Notes under the pieces: generated by a model | The model's input: only the letters and a program-made list of their open reading frames with translations | What the model was told of the DNA's origin: nothing | Database searches by the model: none | NCBI RefSeq assembly: GCF_954871325.1 | Contig: NC_088778.1 | Coordinates: 33,616,730 to 33,680,729 of the forward strand | DNA length: 64,000 nucleotides | Source of the DNA: Gordionus sp. m RMFG-2023 | Taxonomy: Eukaryota > Nematomorpha > Gordioida > Chordodea > Parachordodidae | Direction: 5' to 3' | Position numbers and translations under genes: made by a program | Shown: one piece after another, positions 18,332 to 26,855 of the stretch | Position numbering within the stretch: the stretch's first letter is position 1 | Layout: every line of letters begins with the position of its first letter

Positions 18332-20415
18332 TCCTTCCTTCCTTCCTTCCTTCCTTCTTTCTTTCTTTCCTTCCTTCCTTCCTTCCTTCCTTCCTTCCTT
18401 CCTTCCTTCCTTCCCCTTCTTCCTTCCTTCCTTCCCTTCCTTCCTTCCTTCCTTCCTTCCTTCCTTCCTTCCTTCCTTCCTTCCTTCCTTCCTTCCTTTA
18501 CCTCTCTATTCATCATGAAGGAAAGATCTACTCGCTGTCACATTTCGCGCGTTAATTAGATAAAAATGAAACGCGAATTTAATTTTAATATAATTATTGT
18601 TAAAAGCCCGGGGAAATGTTATATTATTTTATTAATTTTTTTTTACAAACGTTTCGAAAAAGCGTAGAGAACCAAAAAAAAATCGATATAATAATATATA
18701 CATCAAAAAGTTTAATGGGCGCAAAAAAAAATAATTTGATGTTTGACATGAAACAAATCCAACTTAAAACAAAAAAATGGGTTATTAAATAAAAAAAAAC
18801 AGTCTCCCTTTAAAAAAAAACAATAGAATTGAGAAGATATAAAATGCAGAAAAGAAAGAGGACATTAGAAACGGAATTTGGTTATCATCCTGACTGACCT
18901 GTTTCGTTCGCTCTGCTACCATAACTGGAGCCACTCTAATGGAGGTTTGTTTGGAGCGATAGGTCCCGCTAGTTCGAAACTCGTAATTTAGAAATAGGGA
19001 GTCGGTCCAAGTTCGATAAAAAATTTATAGAAGGGGAAAATAAATAGGCGCGGAAAAATTTGGGTAAAAAAAAAAGAGGATTAGGAAAATGTCGGGATCT
19101 AAATCTGGCCCGAAGTAAATTAAACAAAAAATCAAGATTCCCGCAACGTGTCTGATCGGGCAGTGTCTTTTTCTTTCTTCCTCCCCTCCCTACCACAGAA
19201 ATGACATAATAATACCTAGATTGACGATTCATTCATAATAAGACATTTGAAAGCGTCGTTGAAAGCACAGCTGGACCCGCCATTTTGGTAACCCTTAATA
19301 GTTAATTATTCTCGTGTTAGAAACTTTACTATTAAAATAGATAAACTTGCTTCCTTATCATCTCGCTGATCAGGCAATTCTTTAATAAAGTTTGCGTCAG
19401 ACATAGGGAATAAAATTGGCCTCTCGTTTAAAATTTTTCAAATTGTGATATGGGTTAATCAAAATGGCGTCACCAGCTGTTTTTCATCGATGTACACTTT
19501 TAAGGAATGCATCGTCAGTCAAGGTATTATTATTGTATGTCATTAGTCTATAGGACGATTTATTAAGTATATTTTTTTTTGAAAAAATCTTTTATTTAAT
19601 TATACATCGATTAATGACATGGGAAAACCGTTATCGATAACGAATACCGGTTTATTTTTAATCTCTGCTCGACCCGAATAGTAATCCTAATGATATTTTT
19701 AATTTTTTCTTTTTTGAATAAAAAAAAATGCAAAAATGTGTACATTTTTGATCGAATATTTGTCCTTGTCCGAAATATAATTGGCCGAATCTTCGTAACC
19801 TTCGTCCCCTGCGTACCTTTTGTGGTGCCCGTGATCGGGATCTAGATCCTTGTCATCTTTAACCGATCTCCCACTCCTTCGAGATCGAGCAAGGGCATCC
19901 GAATAGTAAAAATCCTTGGAAGATTCCTTTTTGCGGGACTCGTAATCCAAGCCGTCATCGTGGTTGTAAAGCAAGGGCGCCTCGTTCTTGAACCATTTGA
20001 ACCTCAATTTCTTGTCAGGAGGAGTCGTCCGAGATTCGGGGTTAAGTTGACATTTAAAACGGGCATTTTCGCCTACGTATTTAGTGAGATTCGTGAGAGG
20101 TATTATGGTCATCGGGTAGTTGGGATGATTATTTTCCTTAAAGGGAATAACGGGTTTCTGGGAATATAGGGATGGGTTCGGGGGGCGAGAGGATTGATAG
20201 GAATACGCGTGAGAAGAATGGGTTTTGGCGGCGATAGGGGCCGCTTTGCCGAAAGAAAATTTGTTGGCCATTTTGGAGTGAGGAACAGAAGGAGCGGTCG
20301 TAGAAACGTACACGATGGCTTTGTCGAATGTGTTACGACGATAATAGTGTTTTTGCGAATTGTTATGGGGTCCTACATACCAGTGGGATGTTTGGGAAGC
20401 CTCTTTCGTGACCAT
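7387..20415 (-). CDS. ROR: ROR-family receptor tyrosine kinase-like protein, gene span (at least 12 exons; 5' end missing)
   Basis: A Wnt-type single-pass receptor. Domain order is Ig, Frizzled-type CRD with all ten cysteines, transmembrane segment, juxtamembrane segment, kinase-like domain, and Pro/Asn/Ser-rich tail. About 1280 residues can be read. The best family marks are DLHEFLLLRSPNSDVGSS (human ROR1 DLHEFLIMRSPHSDVG), IPIRWMPPEVIE and LWSFGILLWEIYSYGLRPFY. Exon phases agree at ten of eleven junctions; the tail junction is uncertain. Oddities: no kringle between CRD and membrane, NVG in place of DFG/DLG, Asp at the alpha-C Glu position, a roughly 45-residue insert in the activation segment and a long charged insert in the Ig domain. 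The signal-peptide exon is not seen and is expected to the right. Introns carry at least eight MITE-like insertions. Confidence 0.9.
8505..8781 (-). CDS. ROR: ROR exon 11: kinase C-lobe
   Basis: Acceptor aacag ends at 8782. One leading nucleotide completes the Glu codon split after exon 10, giving PPEVIE|YRKYSLETDLWSFG (human PPEAIMYGKFSSDSDIWSFG). It then reads WEIYSYGLRPFYGY, RKRYLL, CPGYIYE and CWDDSPFRRPPF, the standard C-lobe motifs with the conserved Trp and Arg. I place the donor at CAC|GTATAA (phase 0). Weaker donors exist upstream, and without splicing the frame would stop six nucleotides further on. Confidence 0.88.
8952..9090. repeat. 139-bp inverted-repeat element in a ROR intron
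   Basis: Ends gtgcgcacaaatttagcgtt and the complement of aacgctaaatttgtgaacac form about 22-bp inverted repeats. Internal aacgca motifs resemble MITE-F. Non-coding. Confidence 0.55.
9122..9476 (-). CDS. ROR: ROR exon 10: catalytic loop and activation segment
   Basis: Two leading nucleotides complete an Asp codon: D|FLYISTKIAEGMRYLS, as in human DFLHIAIQIAAGMEYLS. The catalytic loop reads IIHRDLSARNCVV, keeping the HRD Asp and the Asn. The Mg-binding DFG motif reads NVG (context KICNVGGF), so its Asp is replaced by Asn. The activation segment is enlarged by about 45 Asp/Asn/Gly-rich residues (includes DLNPDIGGGNNDSDP) before PIRWMPPEVIE. Donor GA|GTAAAC. The kept HRD with lost DFG Asp suggests a pseudokinase. 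Confidence 0.92.
9560..9690. repeat. GGCCCG-family fragment in a ROR intron
   Basis: Two blocks of cgggttcgggccgggt type separated by T/A runs, ending aaaaaggcccagtagagat. Resembles the GC-rich ends of the hAT-like family at 12.0-12.9 kb. Confidence 0.45.
9725..9890. repeat. Divergent MITE-B-like sequence
   Basis: Shares gatttttagctaaaa, atcgagatttggc and the caaaaccttcagacttacac stretch with the MITE-B interior, but its ends are eroded. Related divergent copies occur near 1.86-1.98, 40.80-40.88 and 48.25-48.41 kb. Confidence 0.4.
10275..10478 (-). CDS. ROR: ROR exon 9: kinase hinge region
   Basis: Acceptor tttttcag ends at 10479. Two leading nucleotides complete a Val codon. The peptide carries IMFSVFEDSINCDLHEFLL followed by RSPNSDVGSS, the hinge and following helix that are close to specific for the ROR family. 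Before it lies an extended, Cys-containing stretch (KFYEKKGICKQN) longer than in human ROR1, where it replaces TQEQPV. Donor TTGG|GTAAAT leaves one nucleotide. Confidence 0.92.
10521..10733 (-). CDS. ROR: ROR exon 8: kinase N-lobe, ATP loop and VIVK lysine
   Basis: Joined to exon 7, the glycine loop reads GEGVFGKIYKG, a full GxGxFG (human ROR1 has GECAFG). The ATP lysine is present in PVIVKSLK. The alpha-C region FEKDIDTLSKLKHPNV has Asp where human ROR1 FQQEASLM has the salt-bridge Glu. A Cys/Gly-rich stretch (RVCGGNGCTTP) sits between strands beta-2 and beta-3. Donor ATAG|GTAAAA. Confidence 0.92.
11036..11497. mobile_element. MITE-B copy 2, interrupted by MITE-G
   Basis: Starts gtgatgttttaaacg and ends ttttaaacaacaac, with TA on both flanks. 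The usual interior is split at ..ctagtta|..|ttagccccttt by a 218-bp insertion (11229-11446). Confidence 0.6.
11229..11446. mobile_element. MITE-G, PIF/Harbinger-like, nested in MITE-B
   Basis: Inverted ends ggccgtattcatagtgga and the complement of tccactatgaatgcggac, followed on both sides by gatc and cagctg motifs. Direct TTA repeats at 11226-11228 and 11447-11449 are the 3-bp target duplication typical of PIF/Harbinger. The insertion splits a recognisable MITE-B copy, so it is the younger of the two. Confidence 0.75.
11698..11938 (-). CDS. ROR: ROR exon 7: juxtamembrane segment
   Basis: Acceptor cctctag, phase 0 from the transmembrane exon. An Asn/Ser-rich linker (DDKSNNNYEKSSSF) leads to EIPFERLNILQEIGEG, matching human ELPLSAVRFMEELGEC just before the ATP loop. 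Two candidate tyrosine sites (PYYNAS, FYHET) are visible. Donor GAAG|GTGAAT leaves one nucleotide, which completes the second Gly of the ATP loop with exon 8. Confidence 0.9.
12025..12933. mobile_element. hAT-like element with GGCCCG-rich ends, about 0.9 kb
   Basis: Left end cagagacctgcagaggtacc followed by repeated ggcccggcccgg; right end ggcccggaggtctctg. Flanks atatattt and atatatat match at 7 of 8 positions, which suits the 8-bp duplication of hAT elements. The interior is AT-rich with no long frame and contains a whole MITE-B copy. It lies in the ROR intron between exons 7 and 6. Confidence 0.65.
12312..12527. mobile_element. MITE-B copy 3, nested in the hAT-like element
   Basis: atgttgttaaaagactcg at the left and gcggtctaacaacac at the right, TA on both flanks. 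The interior shares gccagaaaaatactg and aaatttcgatac..atatgtctagacc. Confidence 0.75.
13190..13452 (-). CDS. ROR: ROR exon 6: transmembrane exon
   Basis: Acceptor ttattcag. Two leading nucleotides complete the Glu codon split after exon 5. An extracellular stalk (EIVLPYVTANNMEIPPSK) is followed by the membrane segment NLMIILPSVGLVLALFIFI, then LLGCWYQNRR with the positive-inside residues. The exon ends INHYK before GTTAGT. It joins the CRD exon directly and in phase, leaving no room for a kringle. Confidence 0.92.
14236..14425. repeat. GGCCCG-family fragment in a ROR intron
   Basis: Repeated aacccggcccgaaccc blocks, then gcccggcccgaatttg. No intact end. Related to the 12.0-12.9 kb element. 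Confidence 0.55.
14915..15012. mobile_element. GGCCCG-family hAT-like end (truncated)
   Basis: Intact left end cagagaccttgcagaggtac followed by ggcccggcccggg; the right end is missing. It stops about 65 bp before ROR exon 5. Confidence 0.6.
15077..15443 (-). CDS. ROR: ROR exon 5: end of CRD and linker
   Basis: Acceptor attatag, phase 0. Begins IHAKSPADDNRLPRPR, then LLCKDECLAL (human LCRDECEIL), GVCQTEFGLAKS (human VLCQTEYIFARS), LQTCDILPE, and a last conserved Cys in EDCLRLGVIE (human ANCIRIGIP). That supplies CRD cysteines six to ten. In other RORs a kringle (CYNSTG..) follows; here there is a roughly 40-residue linker ending PPENAAG and then the transmembrane exon. Donor GCTG|GTAATA. Confidence 0.92.
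15527..15694 (-). CDS. ROR: ROR exon 4: middle of the Frizzled-type CRD
   Basis: Acceptor tataaag, phase 0, 56 codons. LELENHLKGILELIENNF, then SPECAKFKLPLMCFKTFPPC, with three CRD cysteines aligned to human DKCSQFAIPSLCHYAFPYC. Ends SQTYNR before donor GTAACA. Confidence 0.92.
15766..15810. repeat. (TTTC)n microsatellite in a ROR intron
   Basis: Short pyrimidine tetranucleotide run between exons 4 and 3. Confidence 0.7.
15893..16152 (-). CDS. ROR: ROR exon 3: linker and start of CRD
   Basis: Acceptor cccaccaag ends at 16153. The two leading nucleotides GC complete a Gly codon after exon 2. An acidic linker (NNDEDNEINNSEILEDK) precedes the CRD start GRCEPYAGRICASVFAKY (human GFCQPYRGIACARFIGN), giving cysteines one and two. 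A Gly/Asn-rich loop (NPGVGALGDGVEGTNP) replaces the shorter human loop. Ends VLTQ before GTTTCT, phase 0. Confidence 0.9.
16519..16861. mobile_element. hAT-like MITE in a ROR intron, about 343 bp
   Basis: Left end taggactgcgccggtcc and right end ggcacagcccta form imperfect inverted repeats, continued inward by cgatccgat / atcggatcgg blocks on both sides. A (C)9 run lies inside. No clear target duplication. Ends of the type ..ggctgtgccgat are common in hAT-derived MITEs. Confidence 0.55.
17105..17189 (-). CDS. ROR: Possible optional ROR exon between Ig and CRD
   Basis: Between acceptor ttaaag and donor AAGA|GTTATT the only open frame reads DENPLNLNIVIPKYPEL and then DGNFPIKDEE, which looks coding and fits the incoming phase of exon 2. 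Its outgoing phase does not match exon 3, while exon 2 to exon 3 fits directly. It may be an alternative exon needing a partner I did not find, or a relic. Confidence 0.38.
17276..17447. mobile_element. GGCCCG-family hAT-like element, short copy
   Basis: Left end ctaagacctgcggagg and right end gggcctcccggtctctg enclose about 170 bp containing cggcccggcccgtg. A deletion derivative of the 0.9 kb type. Confidence 0.6.
17518..17634 (+). CDS. Exon-like island inside a ROR intron, opposite strand
   Basis: Acceptor-like cttccag ends at 17517. The frame then reads TEMLKSLFPNLIRFFNPEL and VSFFSERTDVRRKLILAGDF, stopping at a canonical donor GAT TTT|GTAAGA (17635). PNLIRFFNPELVSFF faintly resembles the YHEPELCSYL segment of TBC (Rab-GAP) domains such as TBC1D23, but this is memory-based and weak. 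The region is richer in GC than its intron. The opposite strand is also open for about 75 codons here, so strand is not certain. Confidence 0.35.
18107..18230 (-). CDS. ROR: ROR exon 2: second half of the Ig domain
   Basis: Reads AGKYSILRLRNLEIYDRGFY then RCEVDDGAKRTQSTGWLYV, matching the E, F and G strands of the ROR Ig domain (human SRLRIRNLDTTDTGYFQCV). It holds the second Ig cysteine. Phase 0 from exon 1; donor CCAG|GTTAAT leaves one nucleotide that fits exon 3. Confidence 0.9.
18293..18497. repeat. (CTTT)n/(CTTC)n microsatellite in a ROR intron
   Basis: About 200 bp of pyrimidine tetranucleotides with two unit types, ctttctttc then ccttccttc. On the minus strand it gives a meaningless Lys/Glu/Gly repeat frame. 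Confidence 0.95.
19200..19544. mobile_element. MITE-A copy in a ROR intron (full length)
   Basis: Left end aatgacataataatacctag and right end aaggtattattattgtatgtcatt, shared interior (gccattttggtaaccc, gatcaggcaattctttaa). Closely similar to the copy at 5624-5973, in the same orientation. Confidence 0.85.
19744..20415 (-). CDS. ROR: ROR exon 1 as visible: N-terminal region and first half of the Ig domain
   Basis: Donor AAAAAT|GTACAC. The Ig start reads LTKYVGENARFKCQLN with the first Ig cysteine, then RFKWFKNEAPLL (human RWFKNDAPVV). A roughly 70-residue charged insert follows, containing ARSRRSGRSVK (an RxRR furin-type site) and many Asp/Glu/His. The 5' border is uncertain. TAA lies directly before an ATG at 20415, but that start has no signal peptide (MVTKEASQTSHW), so an acceptor such as GAG|GCTTCC near 20398 is more likely and a signal-peptide exon should lie further right. 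Confidence 0.82.
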
Positions 20416-20487
20416 TTAGTAGAAAGACGGAAGAAGGGAATTACTTTATTTACTTCTAGCATATTTTTTTTGACAAGTAGAATGTAG

Positions 20488-21519
20488 TTTAAAAGATACA
20501 TTTCAAAAAGTATCAAGATATAAATATATGGCCTTAAAAAAGCTCTATATTTATATAACTAGTGGGAAAAACTTTATATAAGGAGGCTAGGGTCGGGTCG
20601 GTCAATAGAACCCATGCCCATAACGTTCAGTTCCAGGTTTTAAACAATTCAGGAAGGCGACTCCATGATGTGCCTAAATATAATATATTATGTCATTTTA
20701 CGTGTCAATCCATCATCCTTATTCGAGATAGAATAGACAAAAGTGTAAGTCTATCCTTGACTTTATCATAGTAATTTTAAACAGAGGTAATAATTGACAG
20801 CTCAGCTAACCCTAGAATCATCATTTTACTCCCTTCACTTTTAAGATTTATAGCGATCAATCTCACTCACATAGACATCGGGTGAGTCTAATTAACCGGA
20901 AATTACGTCACAAACAGCCATGGGCAATGTTTATGTGATTTTCTTGACCCCCTGCAAAAATTGGAGAAGTTTTAAAAACCGGCTAAATCGGATCAGATAT
21001 AATAATATACGCGGCCCGGATTTTTAAAACCGTATTCAGCCCGGTTCCGGCAAGTCTCCGATAATTACCAACAAAATTTTTTTTTCCTTACAGAAAGTAA
21101 ATAATTACAATAAAATACAAAAACAAAAATTTAAATAACAAAAATAAATAAAAATAAGAAAAAGTAATAAAAAAAAAATAAACGAAATTTGAAAAATAAT
21201 ATATTCTTTAAAAAAAAAAAAAAAGAATTCTTTAGAGAAAAAGAAAAGTCGTAAAAATAAAAATATCTTAAAATCCTTTAAAAAACATATTTTTTAATTG
21301 AAATTTCGTGGAGAATATAAAATATAAATTATGAAATTATTTTAATAAAATAATAAAAAAAGAAAATTATCGGCGAAAAAAAAAACTAAAAAGTTTTTAA
21401 TTTAATGTATTTTTTTTTTAAAGATAATAAAAAAATATAATTGAGGGTGGCCTATGTTTAATTTTTTTTTAAATAATTAGTTAACGTTGTAGACAAGAGG
21501 CCTAACCCCACCCCCTCAT
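20488..21519. other. Non-coding stretch upstream of the visible ROR exons
   Basis: AT-rich, with a small GGCCCG-family fragment at about 20985-21062 (gcggcccgg..cagcccggttcc). I looked here for a signal-peptide exon on the minus strand and saw none convincing. Confidence 0.4.
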
Positions 21520-22095
21520 CATAGGTCTGCATTGTGCCTATTTTTAGCCCGTCCGCCCATATTTCTGGGGGTGGGAATGGTTGGGGCGTAGTGGTGGGAG
21601 GGTCAAATCAAATTGTAAAATGGGGGTGTAAATTTTTAATTTTTTTTTTTCACGGTGAAATGAGCAGAACAGACTTCAAATTTATTTTAAAAAAATATTA
21701 GTTTCCTTTCATAATATCGCATATTTACCAGAGTTGTTAAAGGATCTAGATACAAGTATCCAGATATAAAAATGTGGTATCTGTATCTGTATCTAGATAG
21801 ATTTTTGATTAAATAATCTGTATCTAGATATTATTTTTAGACGTTGTATCTGTATCTAGATCCATTTAAAAAGTATCTTTTAACAACTCTGATATTTACA
21901 TATATATATGTATGGTTAAAATTAAAAAGATATATTTTAAATAAATAGAGAGTCAAACCAGCCCCCCATTAAAAATAATTTTTAAGCATTAGACGGGGGC
22001 GCGGGTGGGTCATACAAAATTTATAGATAAATGGGCGGTAATGGAACGAGTGGGCGGTCATTTTGGTTATGAACCTGCCCATTGCAGACCTCTAT
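21520..22095. mobile_element. hAT-like element with TAGGTCTGCA ends, about 575 bp
   Basis: Left end cataggtctgcattgtgcc and right end gggcaggtt..ggcccattgcagacctctat in complement. Internal blocks gtccgcccat / gggcggtaatgg face each other. CCCTCAT occurs directly outside both ends, a likely target duplication. A complete MITE-C copy sits inside. Confidence 0.6.
21729..21891. mobile_element. MITE-C copy 1 (hAT type), 163 bp, nested
   Basis: Ends cagagttgttaaaggat and the complement of cttttaacaactctg. Perfect 8-bp target duplication ATATTTAC on both sides (21721-21728 and 21892-21899). The interior is built of gtatctgtatctagat blocks. Confidence 0.92.
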
Positions 22096-22102
22096 CCCTC
22101 AT

Positions 22103-23340
22103 TGACAGCTGGAGCGAATTAGTGGCGAGTATAGAAAATATGCTGTATTTTTTATAGAACTTGGCCCTAAATTCGCTCTAACTTTGAACTTAGTGGGGTC
22201 AAAGCCAAATTTTGGGGAAAAAAGGTCTTAATTAGGACTCTTTGTGGAGGGAGAGAGGGATCAAACCTTCCTACGGAACAGCTGCTAGTCTGTATTTCTT
22301 AATTGAGAAGTAGTGTTTTTTTTTTTACCCCATAAATATTATAACGATATTTTTTTTTTAAATCCAAACAAAAATAAACAATTTATAAAAATTGAAATAT
22401 ATAATAAATTAATTTTCCTATTTTCCTATTTTTATTTTAATACCTAAATTCAAATCATACACCTTTTTAATATAATAATAATAAAAAAATATTTCCAAAA
22501 ATCATCTTTTTTTTTTATCTTCAAAACAAATGACAATTCCATTGTTCCAAATTCACATTTGAGTATCTTTCTTTGACATCATTTTAAGGTGTATTTACTT
22601 TTTTTCCTGCTAAAATTATATTCGCTAAATTGATTTGTCGGGAACAAAAAGAAATTCTTTAGTAAAAAAAAAAAGTGTCATAATAAACCGAAAAATAAAA
22701 GTCAGAAAGTTTAAAAATATATATAATATATAAATTGAACTTTAAATTTATTTATTATACAAAAAAATCATTTATTTAGTAATTAAATTAGTTTTATTAT
22801 AATATTTCAAATCAAATATCAGACTTTTTTAAATCTACTGTACAAAAAAAATTTTTTTTATTATTAGTATTAGTAATAATAAAAATAAGTGTAATAATAT
22901 TTTTAAATCGTATATAATAACAAAAATAAATGTAAATTTTATGTGTATATTATATATATAGGAAAATTAAGTTTATAATAAAAGAGTTTTTAAGTAATCA
23001 ATAATACTTTTTTTTAAGACCTTTTAATAATAATAATAATATAGTAATTATTGAACGACAATTAATTAAGCCATATATACAAATTGAACGACAATTTCAT
23101 TAAAGCTGCTTATTAAATCTTGTTATTATTAAAACTTTATATATGTCATAATAAAATCAGGGGGTAATTTTTTTTATTATTGTAGTATATAAACATTATC
23201 ATCAATTTTGCTGAATAAAATTTAGTGATTTTAATTTTAAGTTTTAAAATTCCTTCAAATATGTGTCACCATTTTATCCCTGAATCATTTTTTACGAAAT
23301 TTTATTATCATTGGCAGATGTCGCTCAGACTGTCAAAGAT
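22103..23340. other. AT-rich stretch without recognised gene
   Basis: Homopolymers and ATA-type low complexity; nothing supported. Confidence 0.4.
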
Positions 23341-23390
23341 CTGTAACTTGAGTAAGCCAACCTCTTTATGCGAGGTTGGAGTAGTTACAG
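23341..23390. other. 50-nt two-stem hairpin
   Basis: CTGTAACT pairs perfectly with AGTTACAG, and inside it CCAACCTC pairs perfectly with GAGGTTGG around the 7-nt loop TTTATGC. An asymmetric internal loop (8 nt against 3 nt) separates the stems. It is GC-richer than its surroundings. It could be part of a small RNA or a protein-binding palindrome. No family assignment. Confidence 0.4.
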
Positions 23391-23887
23391 GAATCGCCAG
23401 AATATAAAAATGGTGATGAATATATAATTTCGTTCATTCATTTAGCGCGTGAGTCTACGACTCTCGTCCTTATAAAGAACGTGACCACCTGGTAACGCGG
23501 ATAAGAATAATAAGAGAGAGGGTAGGGGGGACTAAAATATTCCTTCCTAGTTTGTCATATTTATTATTTAAATTTTAATTTAATATTATTATAAAATGTT
23601 ATATAAAAACAAATACTCTTTTTTTTTAAAAAAAATGGAATATTTGGAATGACATTTAAAGGAATGCTTCCTTTTCCGGCTAATTATTCTCATAAGGAAT
23701 TATCGTTATCCAATCCCAATTAAAATTCATTATAAAAAATATATATATATATATTGTCTCAATAATTATCTATAAATGGTTTTTTTTTATTTAAAAAAAA
23801 AAACAAAAATGTATAACTTAAAAAGAAAAATCCGTATTTTATGGTTAGGTGATTCATTCTTACGATCTCCTAGGAATGAGTGTTGCT

Positions 23888-23990
23888 AAACTAACTAACT
23901 TTAGTCAACTATAAAAACGAGTGCAGCTACGTTTTTATCCTAAAATATTCGAATCAATCTTCAAGTTGACGCTACTAGGAATGGAAAATC
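23888..23990. mobile_element. MITE-D partial copy
   Basis: ctaactttagtcaactataa followed by aatcaatcttcaagttgacg, shared with 56228-56379. The right end is missing. Confidence 0.5.
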
Positions 23991-23999
23991 AGGTGGATC

Positions 24000-26558
24000 A
24001 ATCCAAAGAGAAAATTCCAAAAGGATCCCAAAAAATTTATTTATTATGTGTTGATTGGTTATATAAAATTCAATATATAAACAAAATATGACTTCCAAAT
24101 AGCGGGGGAAAAAAACGCCACGACTCCACGTTGGCTATATAGCGACGTTACACGAGTTCGGAGCCCGATAAAACATGTGAAGATCGGTAAGAATACATTG
24201 TGCCATAAAGTAATTCTATGAAGACGAGAAAAGGAATCATAGGCATCTTAATCGATTCTTTCAATCCCAGAACAAAACAAAAAATCTTTTCCATTTTTTT
24301 TTTTACTTTATCATCTTAGTTAGCTGTTTTTTTTTTCTTTCCTTTTTTCATTATTAACGTTTTATATAAGTTATTTTAAGTATGTGAGGAGGGTGATTAT
24401 TTCAGGGAAAAATTTTATATACTTTATAATAATTGTAAGAAAAAATTTCCTTTTCATTTGATGAACAAAAAAAAAACAAGGGGGGGGAGAAAAAAATTAA
24501 AAAATATATATATATAAAGAAAGTAAAGGTTTTTACAGCTGCTTTATTACTATATATTATATATATTATTTTGATTTGGAATTATATAAAATAATAGCTC
24601 ACATAAATATACTTTTTTTTATAATATTAGATACAAATACGTATACATTTAGATATAATAGATACAAGTAAATGTTTAAAAAAAAAACAAAAAAATTTAC
24701 ATTTTTTTTCACGTATTGTGTTCTTTTTTTTAAAAAAAAAATATATAAATGGACGTTTGAAAAATAAATTATCTGCAAATAAAATTATAAGGGAAGATAT
24801 TTTTTGCAAAATTAATAGCAGACTTGAGGATCTAACAACCAATTGGTAGGAATATCTATTTGGGTGAAATGAAAATCTGTTAGGGTCGCAATACTTTTTT
24901 ATTTTCAACCTCTCAGCTGTTATAAGTCGGATCGGTGTTTGGGGTTAGGAGGACATTTTGGGATACACGTGATTAAAATCCAACGAATGATATATTTTCT
25001 TCTAAACCAAAATGGTATTCGGGAATGCCATCTGTTTTTTTTTCGCCATTAGATCAAGGATATAAGTAAATGGGTTAAGGGCAATTTGGATAGTGAGTCA
25101 AACCCAATTTATTCGAGATTCGCAAATTAATCGCTCTATGGCGACGTAACCATCATTCATAAATAATGCAAGCAAGGGCCAGGTCTACCCTTTAAGGTCT
25201 TTTAAAAATACCCACGTTTATTTCTTAATTTTAAGGTTTATTATACACAACTATGAATATTGGGAAATTACGATCATCTTGATAATCATTGTTACTTTTT
25301 TTAATTAAAGAAAGGGATAAGACAAATATGAATACATCCATCCCAACTTTCAGACCGAACTGACCATATGTTAATCTTCCATTTTGTCTAAAAGATCATA
25401 TTAATATATTGATGGAAAAAAAAATTGAAGAATCTGATTGGCTGGTTGTATTCTACGAAGACAACCCCTTTCATAGTTGTTTTCTAGAATGAAATGAATG
25501 ATAGAAAATCCAAGAATATGCTTTTTTGCTTCAAAAATTATTTCCTTCTTTCTCTATTTCTTTCTTTCTTTCTTTCGTTACAATTAAGGATATTTAATGA
25601 ATTTCCTTATTTTAATAAATATAACTTCTAAAATTAAACAACACACCACCATTCTCAACTGCTTGCCAGTGTTGGGGCAGCTGCTAGGGGTCCAAGCAAA
25701 ACTTATAATTAGTTATCGCAACCCCCTTTCCCTCAAGACATTTGGAGGACAAAAAATTATAGAAACGATCTTGTTAATTACGTGACAAATAAAAACGTTC
25801 ATCTTCTTTTCCTCATTTTTTTTTTAAAAAAAAAGTCGCAAATTCATAATAGAATATTTTTAGAGCAGACTAATTTTTTAAAATATTATCTTTGTATTTT
25901 TTTTTAATTTGAAAATGTAACGGTAACGCGCTACTTTTTGAAGTAGCTTTTGACGGCACTAATCCTACGTTACATTTCATTTATATCTTGATTTTGGGGC
26001 GGAAGTGGTAACCCCGCGTTCACAGTTAGAGCGTATTTGTGGCGGTAAATACAAAAAAATACGGCCAGCGTATTTCATTCGATATTGGCCCGCGATTCGC
26101 GTTAAAAACTATGAACGAGGAAGTAAGGGTGGGGGGGGCCTGCATATTCGTTATATATATATATATATGTATAACAAAGCAAAATATATTTTTAAAAAAA
26201 AAAATGATAATCTCTTATCTCCGATTTTGTACGAGGAGTGATTAAAAAACAAATAAAGAGCGTGTTTTTACTAGTGGATTGAAAAGATAATATATTAAAG
26301 GGGATTTGTGTGAATATTATATATTATCATTTTTTTAAAAAAAAAAATTAAATTAAAAAAATTGCCTTATAAAAATTGGGAAAATTTTAAAACTAACACT
26401 AACACTACCAATCGAATATGTATAAATGGATAGAAAGTAGTCACGTGACGTGTATATTGGAAAGATGGGTGATAAGGAGGGGGGGGGGTACCAAGTAAAA
26501 TCAAAGAATGACCCGTAACGACATATGTTAGAAAAAATGATAATGTACATGTCGTAAT
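24000..26558. other. Intergenic, mostly AT-rich
   Basis: No supported gene. A short (CTTT)n run is at about 25546-25576, and a GC-richer patch at 25985-26130 (gttcacagttagagcgta..cggccagcg) is unexplained. Confidence 0.4.
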
Positions 26559-26700
26559 TTTTTAAAGGGATCAGCAGAACTATCCGGGTCATCACGGGTT
26601 TTAAAGGGATCAAAACTATCCGGGATCATCACGGTTTTAAAGGGATCAGAACTATCCGGCATCATCACGGGTTTTAAATGGATAAAAATTAGGGTTTTAA
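26559..26700. repeat. Minisatellite, about 38-bp unit, 3-4 copies
   Basis: Repeated ttttaaagggatca.aactatccgg..catcacgg units with small differences, then a decayed copy. Confidence 0.8.
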
Positions 26701-26855
26701 GTTAAGGAATGATAATACGGTATTATCACGTTTTAATGGTGATAAAGAGGAAACCTTATTTTAAAAGGCGTTTTACGAGCGTTTCTTTTTATATTTTTAT
26801 TGTTGTTTATTAATTTTAAATGTTGTTTTTTTTTGTGGCCTTATGCAAATAAGAT

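Noticed and set aside
18253-18516. 87-codon minus frame of Lys/Glu/Gly/Arg repeats
   Set aside because: It is the complement of a (CTTC)n/(CTTT)n array inside a ROR intron.
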